This document shows positions 46,990 through 55,692 of a stretch of DNA of 64,000 nt, one piece after another. The notes under the pieces were generated by a model. That model worked only from the letters and a program-made list of their open reading frames with translations. It made no database searches and was not told the DNA's origin. A program made the translations under genes and the position numbers. The DNA is from Streptomyces sp. TLI_235 (GTDB lineage Bacteria > Actinomycetota > Actinomycetes > Streptomycetales > Streptomycetaceae). How positions within the stretch are numbered: the first letter of the stretch is position 1; each line of letters begins with the position of its first letter. The stretch spans positions 1 through 64,000 of the forward strand of contig NSGV01000006.1 of NCBI GenBank assembly GCA_002300355.1, given 5' to 3'.

Positions 46990-47567
46990 AGGACTGCGCC
47001 CTTCGCTTCGCGCACTGGCATGCAAAAGGTGTTGTGAAGTCCGTGGTCCCGCGGAGGCGTTTCGGCCTGGTCCTGCATCGGCGTGCCTGTTCCCTTCGCC
47101 TGTGTGGCTCCTCCGGCGCGTTTGTGCGCCACGGCCACTCAAGGGAGTCGGGTCCAGGAGCGGGAAGACAGGTTGGCCGCAGATCCCGCCGTGCGGGATC
47201 ACCGGGCCCACTGGCCGTTGCGGCTCCCGTCGGGCGGGACGGCTGTCGCACTGTCGAGGTCGGCCCGGCATCAGGCCACGAGACGTCGCAGGACGCAGGT
47301 GGGACGGCGACGCATCCGCCCGAGGGCAGCAGCGGCGCGGAGCTGTCGCCCTACGGTCGCGCCACCAGTCCTGGCCGGCGGGGGCGGTAGCCACCACCCG
47401 CCAGCGGGGCAAGTCGGCCAGGTTCAGATCCAGCTACCCAGGCTGCGGACCCGGCCGGTGTCTGTCCTACCTCGCCCACGGTGCGGCCGGCGCAGTGCCA
47501 ATCCGTTCCAGTGCCATCCTCTGGCCGTCGCCCATGGTCGCGATGCCTCTGCAGGTTGGGGCGGTGT
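46990..47567. promoter_or_regulatory. Relaxase upstream region, candidate oriT
   Basis: 578 bases between the relaxase start and a divergent gene. A perfect inverted repeat GATCCCGC-CGT-GCGGGATC lies at 47182-47200, and further short inverted repeats (GCGC..GCGC near 47120; CCCGTCGGGCGGGACGG near 47226) surround it. MobF relaxases act at inverted repeats close to their own genes, so this is the best oriT candidate here. No gene is supported. Confidence 0.45.
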
Positions 47568-48476
47568 GTGCGGTGCAGTTCGCACGGCTGCACCGGGCCG
47601 CACAGGCACGCGCACGGCACGCCGCTGCCACGCCTCGCGCTCTCGCACCTGGCGGAACACGCACGCCGAGAACAGCCGCCCACCTACTTGCGGACCTGCG
47701 GCTGCCGCAACGGCGGCTGCAGGTGGCACCCCCGCGGCCCTGGCTGCGGCGGCGAGCTGTCGCTGGTGGTGTTCCGGCGCGGCGGCGGGCGGTCCTGGCA
47801 CCTGGCGAACGTGTGCCGCGCCTGCGCCGGGTCAATCCCCCAGGCGGCCCCGATCCCCTCCCCCACCGACGAACCCCGTCCAGCACCTCCGCCGTCGCCA
47901 CCGGTCCGCAGACCCCGCGGCGGCGGAGAAGCCCACAGAGAAGCGCAGCAACGCGCGGCGGCACGGGCGGCACTCGGCTACACCGCGGCATCGCTGCCGA
48001 CGAGTGTCAGTGCCGAGGCACGGCTGCTCGCGGTGGTGGTCGCCCTGCGGGTGCGGCCCAGCGGGTGGGCCGCTCTGCCCGGCGGGCTGCTGCGTTCGGT
48101 GCGGCTGCCGGAGCGGGCGGTGGACGAGCTCGCGGAGGCGGGCTGGTTGGAGGCCGCGGGGCCGGTGCGGTGCGGCCCGGGGGTGGTGGTGTCCGAGCTT
48201 GCGGGACGGTGGGGCGGGCTGCGGGCAGGCCAGTGGGCGCTGCGGACGCTCGCCCGGCCTGGTGTCGCTGCGCTGGAGGCCTCCAGACGGCTGGCTGTGC
48301 TGGCGGTGGCAGCGTGGGCGGGCGGGCCGTTCGTGCTGGACGCGGGGCAGGCAGCACGGTCGTGTGGTCTCTCGGTGGATCGGTTCGCCGCCTGGCTGCC
48401 GATGGTGCGCGACGCCGGGGTCGTGGCGGGCTGGGAGCTGTCGGCGAACGGCTTACTGAGGTGCCGCGCCGTGTGA
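47568..48476 (+). CDS. Cys/His-rich conserved Streptomyces protein
   Basis: 302 residues if started at GTG 47568; starts from 47481 are possible. The N-terminal ~100 residues have a Cys/His-rich pattern (RCSSHGCTGPHRHAHGTPLP, LRTCGCRNGGCRWHPRGPGC, VCRACA) that should bind metal. After a Pro-rich linker the C-terminal part is helical, winged-helix-like (SAEARLLAVVVALRVRPSGW, SCGLSVDRFAAWLPMVRDAG). I recall similar proteins next to relaxase and helicase genes on Streptomyces plasmids. Probably DNA binding; function unknown. Confidence 0.65.
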   Translation: MRCSSHGCTGPHRHAHGTPLPRLALSHLAEHARREQPPTYLRTCGCRNGGCRWHPRGPGCGGELSLVVFRRGGGRSWHLANVCRACAGSIPQAAPIPSPTDEPRPAPPPSPPVRRPRGGGEAHREAQQRAAARAALGYTAASLPTSVSAEARLLAVVVALRVRPSGWAALPGGLLRSVRLPERAVDELAEAGWLEAAGPVRCGPGVVVSELAGRWGGLRAGQWALRTLARPGVAALEASRRLAVLAVAAWAGGPFVLDAGQAARSCGLSVDRFAAWLPMVRDAGVVAGWELSANGLLRCRAV

Positions 48477-48750
48477 CCCTCGCCGGGCCGCAACACCTGT
48501 CCGGCGTCCGGCAGCCCGGCCATGCTGGGATGTGGCGGCGCGGTGCTTGAGCCGACCACGGAGCAGGCGGCCGCTGTACGGGTGGCTCTGTCCGCGAGAA
48601 CGGACAGCGAATGTCCGCCGGTTTGGGAGGCAGTCGATCCGGTGAGCGAATCGAAATGTTCACGGGTTTCGACAGCAGCTTCAGCACCGCAGAGACTGCT
48701 GCCGGGGGTGCTTGACCGTGAAGAGCGCGGAGTGTCTAGGGTCGCGTTCC

Positions 48751-49779
48751 ATGACGAGGACCACTCCGCCGCGCCCGCTTGATGTCGAGGTGCTCTTCCC
48801 GGAACTGGCTGCTTACCGGGGTACGACTACGCGGCTCCACCCGCGACCGGGCAGCCCGCAGATTTCTGACAGCTCGGTGGGTGGTTCGATGCTGTGGCCG
48901 GCGAACGAGCCGTGGCCGGTGTGCGGTGAGGCCCACGGCAGGGGGCGAGGTCGGCGCCCGGCCGACATCCACCGCTACCGGCGGATCCTGGCTGCCGCGT
49001 GGGCTCGGGAACAGAGCCCGGGCCCTACTGAGGAGGAACGGGAGCTCCTGGCCGAGCTGTACCTGGAGCGTCGGCTCCCCGAGGCGTCGGAGACGGATCC
49101 GCTGCCGCTGATCGGCCTGGCCCAGCTGTATCGGCGGGATGTCCCGGACCTGCCGCAGGGGCCGAAGGACTGCGACCTGCTCCAGGTGTTCTGGTGCCCC
49201 TTCGACGCGCACGGCCCGAGCCGGTACGACCTGAATCTGCATCTGCGCTGGCGGCGGTCGTGGGAAGTCGGGGACGTGTTGGCCGTTCCCCCGCAGCCGC
49301 TGGTCGTCGGGTCCGCTGGGTTCGTGCCCGAGCCCTGCGTCCTGCAACCGGAGCAGGTGACCACCTACCCGTTCGCTGGCCTCCTGCCCGAGGAGCTGTG
49401 CGCCCGGCTCGACGCCTGGGAGGAAGCCCAGGAAGAGGAGGCCGAGCAGCAGCCCAACGAGAACGCGGCCGATCCGGTCTACCAGTACGACCTGTCCATC
49501 CCGCCCGGCTGGCGCGTCGGCGGCTTCGCCTCCTGGCACGCCACCGACCCGTACCCCATGGACTGCCAGACCTGCCGCACGCCGATGCGCCTGCTGCTGA
49601 CCATCGACAGCTCGGAGTGGGACGGCGGCAGCGGCAGCTGGAAACCGCTTGAGGATCGAGACCTGCCCGCCGATCGGTCTGCCACCCCCACCGAAGTCGT
49701 CGTGGGCCGATTCGGTGAGCTGAACGTCTTCGCCTGCCCCACCGATCCCGACCATCCGCACCGCTGGAGCATCCAGTAG
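48751..49779 (+). CDS. DUF1963/YwqG-like conserved protein
   Basis: 342 residues from ATG 48751 (frame open to 48712). The pattern DSSVGGSMLWPANEPWPVC, LPLIGLAQLYRRDVPDLPQG, DLLQVFWCPFD, VPEPCVLQPEQVTTYPF, GWRVGGFASWHATDPYPMDC and HPHRWSIQ matches a large Streptomyces family related to DUF1963, beta-rich proteins of unknown role. A CQTC motif suggests a zinc site. Usually chromosomal; here it lies between the relaxase and a helicase. Confidence 0.7.
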   Translation: MTRTTPPRPLDVEVLFPELAAYRGTTTRLHPRPGSPQISDSSVGGSMLWPANEPWPVCGEAHGRGRGRRPADIHRYRRILAAAWAREQSPGPTEEERELLAELYLERRLPEASETDPLPLIGLAQLYRRDVPDLPQGPKDCDLLQVFWCPFDAHGPSRYDLNLHLRWRRSWEVGDVLAVPPQPLVVGSAGFVPEPCVLQPEQVTTYPFAGLLPEELCARLDAWEEAQEEEAEQQPNENAADPVYQYDLSIPPGWRVGGFASWHATDPYPMDCQTCRTPMRLLLTIDSSEWDGGSGSWKPLEDRDLPADRSATPTEVVVGRFGELNVFACPTDPDHPHRWSIQ

Positions 49780-49827
49780 CACGGGCGGCACCCCACGCCC
49801 GGCTCAGCGCCCCGATCATCGGCGAAC

Positions 49828-51419
49828 GTGGGTGCTGTCGCTTCTCATGAACATCGAACACGACTCGCCGCCGACGCCTCCCAAACTCGTGTACAGGTGC
49901 TGTCGGTTCTCGTGAACAAAGCCACTGTACGGGCGTTCACCGCCGGCGAGGACTTGGTCATGCAGGCAGGTGCCGGCACCGGCAAGACGACGACACTGCG
50001 GATGCTGGCGGCCGCGGATGCGCGGCAAGGTCTGTACGTGGCATTCAACCGGTCCGTCGCCGAGCACGCCGCAACACTGTTCCCTTCGCGGGTGCGGTGC
50101 ACCACTGCACACGCCCTCGCCTTCCGCGCCATCGCCGGCCCCCACCGGCACCGCCTCGGCGGAGCAAGGGTCCCCTCCCGGCAGGTCGCCGCAGCCCTCG
50201 GGATCACCCGGAGGCTCACCCTCGGCAGCCTGGACGTGGAGCCGTGGACACTGGCCCACATCGCTCTGCAGACGGTGCGCGCGTTCTGCTGGTCCGCCGA
50301 TGTGGACTTGGCGCTGCACCACGTTCCCGTCCAGCGCGGCGCCGAAGACCCCGACATCCACCGGGCCCTGGCCCGGGCCCCTGCCCCTTGCCCGCCTCGT
50401 CTGGACGGACGCCACCGACCCCAACGGCCGCGCGATCCGCTTCGAGCACGACCACTACCTGAAGATGTGGCAGCTAACCCAGCCGCGCCTGCCCGGCAAC
50501 TACCTTCTCCTCGACGAGGCCCAGGACACCAACCCCGTCCTCGAATCCGTCGTCCAGGCCCAACGCGGCCACGCCCAGCTCGTTCTCGTCGGCGACTCCG
50601 CGCAACAAATCTACGCCTGGCGCGGCGCCCGCGACATCATGGCCCACTCCCCCGGAACCCAGCTCCGCCTCACCCAGTCCTTCCGCTTCGGCCCCGCCCT
50701 CGCCGAGGAGGCCAACCGGTGGCTGGAAGCAGCCGACGCACCACTGCGCCTGACCGGCCACGCCGGCACCGACACCCGCATCGGCCCCCTCGGCCACAGC
50801 GAGGCGGTGCTCTGCCGCACCAACGCCGGCGCCCTCACCGATGCCATGCGCCACCTCGCACAGGCATGGCTCGTCGCGATCGCGGGCGGCGGCGCCGAAC
50901 TGCGCTCGCTCGCCCTGGCCGCCCGGGACCTGACGGCCGGACGCGGCACCGCCCACCACGAGCTGTTCCTGTTCAAGACCTGGGAGGCACCGCGCGACTA
51001 CGCCCACGAAGACCCGGCCGGCCGCGACCTGCAACCGTGGGTGCGCCTTGTCGACGACCTCGGCCCCGACACCGTCCTGGCCCTACTCGCCCGTATCGGC
51101 CCCGAGCACCCGGCAGGCGTCACCGTGTCCACTGCCCACCGGGCCAAGGGGCGCGAGTGGTCCACCGTCCGCATCGGCGACGACTTCCCCCAACCCGACA
51201 CCGAGCACGACGGCAGACCCGTCCCCCCTCCCCCTCGTGGAGGCACGCCTCGCCTACGTCGCCGTCACCCGAGCCCGCCACCACCTCGATCCCGGCAGCC
51301 TCGCGTGGATCCGCCGGCACACATGTGCCGGTCCTCCGCAGCCCGCCGCTCCCCGACCGCGCGATGGGGGCGAGACCGATCCAGGCATGACGCCGCGCGC
51401 CGCGCCTGAACCCCTGTAG
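49828..51419 (+). pseudogene. UvrD/PcrA-type SF1 helicase with two frameshifts
   Basis: The first frame (from about 49828) has Walker A QAGAGTGKTTTLRMLAAAD, YVAFNRSVAEHAA and TTAHALAFR. Near 50385 it slips to a second frame: IRFEHDHYLKMWQL, LPGNYLLLDEAQDTNPVLES, LVGDSAQQIYAWRGA, LTQSFRFGPALAEEANRWL, GVTVSTAHRAKGREWSTVRI. Near 51220 it slips again to ARLAYVAVTRARHHLDPGSL. All SF1A motifs (I, Ia, II, III, IV, V, VI) are present once the frames are joined, about 520 residues. Likely a UvrD-like helicase of the element; broken as sequenced. Confidence 0.75.
49831..49918. repeat. Pair of 23-base near-direct repeats at the helicase start
   Basis: GGTGCTGTCGCTTCTCATGA (49831) and GGTGCTGTCGGTTCTCGTGA (49896) are spaced 65 bases, each followed by ACA. 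They flank the possible start codons of the helicase and may be an operator or a small duplication. Confidence 0.45.
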
Positions 51420-51882
51420 GAGGGCGGTGGGAGTCAAGACCGCCGCAGGGCGGGCAGTTGCTGATCGCCCTGTCGTGGTGTGTACCCGGGCTGCGGCAGG
51501 CAGTGTTCCTGGCGCCGATCGTCCAGGGTTGCTGGGGAGGGGAGCACACCCACCCACAGCCGGACCAGTGCCGGTCGAGGCGCCACCGGGGCGCCGACAC
51601 CGGTCGCCCACTGGATCGGGCGCTGCCAGGCTGCTCAGGTATCAACACCTCTTGCATCTTCGAGTCCGAACCCGGCCTGTAACCGGCGGCGCCTCCATTG
51701 CAGCGCCGCGGGCCCACGCTCAAGCCCGCCGTTCGCGCCTCATGACATCGGCCCAGATCAGGCCCTGCCCGCCCTGGCGGACAACCTCGCCTGCCCGCCC
51801 TGCCCTGTCGGCAGCATGCAGCGCCTGCGGTTGTCATCGCGTCACCGGGGGGACGACCGCGAAGAGCTTCCGGCCCACACCG
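51420..51882. other. Intergenic, nothing recognised
   Basis: 460 bases between the end of the broken helicase and the converging Myb-like pseudogene. Open frames here have no ribosome binding site or natural composition. No strong hairpin was found. Confidence 0.4.
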
Positions 51883-52658
51883 TCATCCACCGAACTCCCG
51901 CGCTTCCTCCACGGCGGGCCCCTCGGCATCGATCTTGAGGAGGTGGGAGGCGATCGCTCCCTCGTTGCGGCCGCATTCCTCGGACAGGGCCGACAGCGAT
52001 ACACCTCGGGCGCAGCGAAGCCCGAGGTTCGTGTCCTCCTCTGGAGTCCACCGTTTGTAGGCGTTGGGGTGCTCGCGTCGTTTCTCCTCCACGGTGTAGG
52101 ACTTCTCGGGCTCAGGGACGAGTGAGGATGCAAGGTTCCGCGGGGTAGTCAGCAAGCTTGAGGCCGAAGAGTTTCCAGCGGATAGCCTTCTCGGACCGTT
52201 GCAGTCGGCGTGCGATCTCGGCCGCGTCGATCCCGTCGCGGTGCAGGGCCGCCAACCGGTCCGTCTCCTCCCTGCCCCAGGGCTCCCCTGCGCGGGTAGG
52301 ACGCGCGGAAGGCACGGGGCGCCCAGCCCGGGGAAGGCGGGTGGCCGATCCTCGGCAGAGCCCGCACCGGTGATGCACATGAGCAGTTGGGCGACCACAA
52401 CGGCGTCTGAAAGGACAACGTCCCCTTGCAGCTGGTGACCAGTTCACCATTCATGTCGCATCCCGTGATGGTCACGCGGCCTCGTCCATGGGCACGAGAC
52501 TCGTAGGACAGTTCGTAGCGGCGGGATCCGTCCGGGGTGTGGAGGCTGAGGGTCTGCTGGGTTGTCCGGGCGACGGTCCAGTCGCCCCATCGTGCGGGAA
52601 GGCTCTGAACGGACCGGGGGCGGTCCGCGCCGTGCTCGCCAGCCGGGTTCCGTGACAT
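51883..52658 (-). pseudogene. Myb/SANT-like HTH protein gene with several frameshifts
   Basis: Pieces in successive frames form one coherent protein: (M)SRNPAGEHGADRPRSVQSLP.. TPDGSRRYELSYESRAHGRG.. CDMNGELVTSCKGTLSFQ from 52658; DAVVVAQLLMCITGAGSAED; GEPWGREETDRLAALHRDGI, DAAEIARRLQRSEKAIRWKL; then EHPNAYKRWTPEEDTNLGLR, LSEECGRNEGAIASHLLKID and GPAVEEAREFGG to the stop at 51883. It contains two Myb/SANT-like HTH units (EPWGREETDRL and KRWTPEEDTNL). At least three slips are needed, so it is inactive as sequenced. Confidence 0.6.
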
Positions 52659-53290
52659 TGCTCAACAGCCTTTCCGGCCGCAGCGCTGAGCGCGGCCTGT
52701 GCGGTGCAAGCGTGCATCCGTTGCGAGGCGCTTCCTTTCCGTTAGGTCCCGCGCGAATGCTCTCTTGATATCTGATGTGACATCAGCACTGTTCCTTTGA
52801 CGCAACTTTGGCCACCGGCAATGTCCCCGGAGGCCAGAGCCGCAGCAGTGGCTGCGGACGCTTGCTGAGGGCGGCGCACCCAGGTGTCCGGGGGCCGGCG
52901 ACAGGGTGGGATCGGGCCAGCTTGTCGTCTTCGCTTCTGCCACACGTCCTTTGCGCCCTGGCCCGACGCACACAGCCGTCTCAGTACCCACCAGCCCAGT
53001 CGGCCACAGTTCGACCGCCGGTCGCAGGGCACCTCGCGACGGACGTCCGAAGCCACCCGAAGCAGTGAACCCCACTGGAGAACGAGCGCCCGCACAGGGG
53101 CAGGGACTTCCCGGCAGTTCGAACAGGCCGGGCTCCGGCAACACCGCCGGCAGCATCCTGGCCACCGGGCGGGCGTCCGGAACTGTGCAGTTGGGCCAGT
53201 GGTCGCATGTGGGTCCCGGTTCGACCGCTGAGGATCGAGCGTCAGTCGGGGTGAGGCCTCTGAAGAAGGCCGTGGTCTGCGAAGATCCAC
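52659..53290. other. 630-bp region, no convincing gene
   Basis: The minus frame from ATG 53294 overlaps the previous stop (ATGA) and runs 210 codons, but its product is Pro/Arg/Ser-rich with no recognisable pattern. Lower-GC patches near 52740-52800 (ATCTGATGTGACATCAGCAC, which contains the palindrome GATGTGACATC) may be a promoter or operator for the 52658 gene. Confidence 0.4.
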
Positions 53291-54019
53291 TCATTGCGAC
53301 GCCTCGGACGAGTACGGCCGGATCCGCACCTGATGCAACCGACTGTTCATCCGGAGCGAGAGGCTCAGCTCGCCTTCGCGCCGGATGAACTCTCTGACGC
53401 GGGCAACCGCATCCGAGTGGGTGAAGAAGTACTTGTAGGCCTCATACTGCGAACTCCCCAATGGGAGCAGGCGTACGGCATCCCAGATCGCCGGCAGCGC
53501 GTCGGGCAAGCGGTCGAACGCCGCGGGACCGGTAATGTCCTCGATCTCGACCACAACCGGCCCGTCCCCGCAGTTGTCTGTTCCACCGCCGCGACCAGCC
53601 GGGGCCACCAGACACCACACCGACTTACCGCTTGCATCGGCACGAACGTCGCAGCCCCATTCGACCGACAACTGCTCCACCAGGCACAGCCCGCGCCCGC
53701 CCTCGTCCTCGTTGCCCGCGGAGCGAACTGTCGGTTGTCGGCTGTCCGCGTCGTGCACTTCGATCCGCAGCACGCCCGAGATGAGCGCAAGCCGGATGTG
53801 GATACGCGAGTCCGCCTGCACTCTCGCATGCCGCACGGCGTTGGCGATCAGCTCGGTCAGCAGTAATTCACCGGCTTCACGGAAGAGCTCGCCACCGTCC
53901 ACGTCGGCGAGGAAGCACCGTAGCTCTGTACGCGCGGTGCCTGCCGATCGCCGGTGGTGCGGTACCAGAATCATCCGCTCGGCAATCTCCTCGATGGGCA
54001 GGGGCAGGCCATTGGTCAT
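53291..54019 (-). CDS. Anti-sigma-factor-like ATP-binding protein (HATPase_c_2)
   Basis: 242 residues; the ATG at 54019 overlaps the upstream stop (ATGA). Residues ~18-140 are a SpoIIAB/RsbW-like histidine-kinase ATPase: N-box ELLLTELIANAVRHARV with Asn60, HDADSRQP, and glycine box EGGRGLCLVEQLSVEWG. The last 90 residues form an extra, unassigned domain (LPAIWDAVRLLPLGSSQYEA, REFIRREGELSLSL). Such proteins bind sigma factors or anti-anti-sigma partners; the target here is unknown. Third gene of an operon divergent from a GntR regulator. Confidence 0.8.
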   Translation of the reverse strand: MTNGLPLPIEEIAERMILVPHHRRSAGTARTELRCFLADVDGGELFREAGELLLTELIANAVRHARVQADSRIHIRLALISGVLRIEVHDADSRQPTVRSAGNEDEGGRGLCLVEQLSVEWGCDVRADASGKSVWCLVAPAGRGGGTDNCGDGPVVVEIEDITGPAAFDRLPDALPAIWDAVRLLPLGSSQYEAYKYFFTHSDAVARVREFIRREGELSLSLRMNSRLHQVRIRPYSSEASQ

Positions 54020-54444
54020 CGCTCGGCATCCGTTCTGCTCGGCCGCGTGCGCAATGGGAGAAGCCTCGGCTCGATCATGGGCTCCCCGGTGTTGGCACTC
54101 CTCGGCGGGAAGGTTGATTCCCAGGCCCGTGCGGCGCCCAGGACCGTTCGGCGGGCAGCGTTTTCACGCCCGCGAACCTTCATCACTGCTTCCCTTGCCA
54201 GCGCCTCCAGGTCGCGGCAGCCTGCTGGCAAGCTGCCAGCAAGCGCCTGCGTCCGGAGCGATCGGCCGAGCGTCGGGGCTGCGAATGTTCGGTCCGGCAC
54301 ACCGCTGACGGCGCGTGAACGTCGAACCGCCGACGGAGGCTCATTGTCCGCGCTGCCCTCGGCGAGGGGCCAGCACGACGCACGCGGGTCGCAGAGCGGA
54401 GGCAAGGTCGATGCGACAGTGCCGCCGCGGATGAGGTCGGGCAT
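54016..54444 (-). CDS. Hypothetical protein, middle gene of the anti-sigma-like operon
   Basis: 142 residues from ATG 54444 with GGGAG eight bases upstream; its stop overlaps the ATPase start by four bases. The C-terminal part LEALAREAVMKVRGRENAAR, RTVLGAARAWESTFPPRSAN and EPMIEPRLLPLRTRP is natural and helical; the N-terminal part is low-complexity. Its start overlaps the preceding gene by about 100 bases. Family unknown. Confidence 0.55.
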   Translation of the reverse strand: MPDLIRGGTVASTLPPLCDPRASCWPLAEGSADNEPPSAVRRSRAVSGVPDRTFAAPTLGRSLRTQALAGSLPAGCRDLEALAREAVMKVRGRENAARRTVLGAARAWESTFPPRSANTGEPMIEPRLLPLRTRPSRTDAER

Positions 54445-54727
54445 GTTGCACGGCTCCCATGCAGCCAACAGCAGCGTCGATTGCTGCGGGGCACCCGTGG
54501 GTGAAAGCGGCCCATACGACCGGGCCGTGCTCGGAACTGGTGACGAGTCCATAGGTGTCGGCGGTCTCCAGCAGCGCCAAGAGAGCCTCCCAGGACTTGG
54601 CTGACGTTGAATCAGACACCTCCGCTTCGATGCAGACATGATCCGTGTGGTCCTTCACCTGCGGCATGAACCCCAGTTCCGCAAGACAGGCGGCAACGCA
54701 ACCGCGTAACGCTTCTGGCCGAAGCAC
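54341..54727 (-). CDS. Hypothetical protein, first gene of the anti-sigma-like operon
   Basis: 128 residues from a GTG at 54727. The first 80 residues read LRPEALRGCVAACLAELGFM, HVCIEAEVSDSTSAKSWEAL, LALLETADTYGLVTSSEHGP, VVWAAFTHG, an alpha/beta domain resembling small Streptomyces proteins encoded near GntR/HATPase clusters. The tail is basic and overlaps the next gene, so the true end could be earlier if a frameshift is present. Its promoter must share the operator region with the divergent GntR gene. Confidence 0.6.
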   Translation of the reverse strand: MLRPEALRGCVAACLAELGFMPQVKDHTDHVCIEAEVSDSTSAKSWEALLALLETADTYGLVTSSEHGPVVWAAFTHGCPAAIDAAVGCMGAVQHARPHPRRHCRIDLASALRPACVVLAPRRGQRGQ

Positions 54728-54764
54728 AAGCCACCCCCGCGGTCGAACACCACCTAGAGTAAAG

Positions 54765-54795
54765 CTAGTTAACTAGATTAGAGCTAGTGGACTAG
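54765..54795. promoter_or_regulatory. Tandem palindromic operators between divergent genes
   Basis: CTAGTTAACTAG (54765-54776, perfect palindrome) and CTAGTGGACTAG (54784-54795, same half-sites) are 19 bases apart centre to centre, just before the GntR start at 54805 and the divergent operon at 54727. Their half-site CTAGT..ACTAG fits GntR/HutC operators, so autoregulation plus control of the divergent operon is likely. Confidence 0.8.
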
Positions 54796-54804
54796 ATTTT
54801 CCAC

Positions 54805-55560
54805 ATGCGTGAGCAACCTCCCTACCTCGGCGTCGCCGAAGCGCTCAGGCAGCGGGTGACGAGCGGGAAATGGTCGCCTGGCGACCGCCTGCCCTCCCGC
54901 TCGGAACTCGGGCAGGAGTTCGGCGTCGGCGACAACGTCGTGCGCCGGGCCCAAGAGCTGTTGATCTCACAGGGCATCCTCGAGGGCCGCGCAGGCTCGG
55001 GAACATATGTCGCCGTGCCACGCCCACGAGTGCGGCTGATCCGCTCCAAGGCCAACGGGGAGCACGGGGGCCCTTCCTTCCTGGCCGACATGGCCAGGAC
55101 CGGCACGCGAGGCGCCTGGGAGAGCCGGACGGACGCCAAAGTCCCCGCTCCTGCAGAGATCGCCGTTCGTCTCGGCATCACCGAAGGCGACCTCTGCGTC
55201 CGCACCACCTACGAATTCCTCGCAGACAAGAAGCCCGTCCAGCTGTCGACCAGCTGGGAACCGCGCAGCGTCACGGCTGGCACGATCGTGGTGCTGCCCG
55301 AAGGCGGACCGCACGCCGGCGCCGGAGTGGTCAGCAGGATGGCGGAGATCGGAATCACCGTCAGCCGTATCGTCGAGAAGCCGGAACCGCGGCATGCCAG
55401 CGACGAGGAGGCCACCCTCCTGGGCATCCAGCGCGGCGCGCTGGTCACCCACATCCGCCGCACGCATTTCGATGCCAACAGCCGCGCGGTGGAGACTGCG
55501 GACATCGTCGTCCCCACGGCCCTGTGTGAGCTGGTCTACGAAATCCCCATCGGTCCGTGA
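54805..55560 (+). CDS. GntR/HutC-family transcriptional regulator
   Basis: 251 residues. The N-terminal winged helix spans ~5-70 (YLGVAEALRQRVTSGKWSPG, DRLPSRSELGQEFGVGDNVV, GILEGRAGSGTYVAV) and a UTRA ligand-binding domain ~90-245 (RLGITEGDLCVRTTYEFLAD, EPRHASDEEATLLGIQRGA). This is the KorSA-like type that controls transfer genes on Streptomyces conjugative elements. Two palindromic operators lie immediately upstream of its ATG. Ligand unknown. Confidence 0.92.
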   Translation: MREQPPYLGVAEALRQRVTSGKWSPGDRLPSRSELGQEFGVGDNVVRRAQELLISQGILEGRAGSGTYVAVPRPRVRLIRSKANGEHGGPSFLADMARTGTRGAWESRTDAKVPAPAEIAVRLGITEGDLCVRTTYEFLADKKPVQLSTSWEPRSVTAGTIVVLPEGGPHAGAGVVSRMAEIGITVSRIVEKPEPRHASDEEATLLGIQRGALVTHIRRTHFDANSRAVETADIVVPTALCELVYEIPIGP

Positions 55561-55692
55561 CACGGCCCGATCGGTGAGAAGCCACCAGGTTCACCAGAGC
55601 GCCGCACACTGATCTGGGACAGCCTTCACGCCCGCATCGAGCAGCAGCTCTCCCTGGCCTCGTGACGGATCCGCAGCACCTGCCGGGCCAGG

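Noticed and set aside
52662..53294. 210-codon minus frame overlapping the ATPase stop by ATGA
   Set aside because: The coupling is suggestive, but the product is Pro/Arg/Ser-rich without pattern and no ribosome binding site was found; not strong enough to list as a gene.
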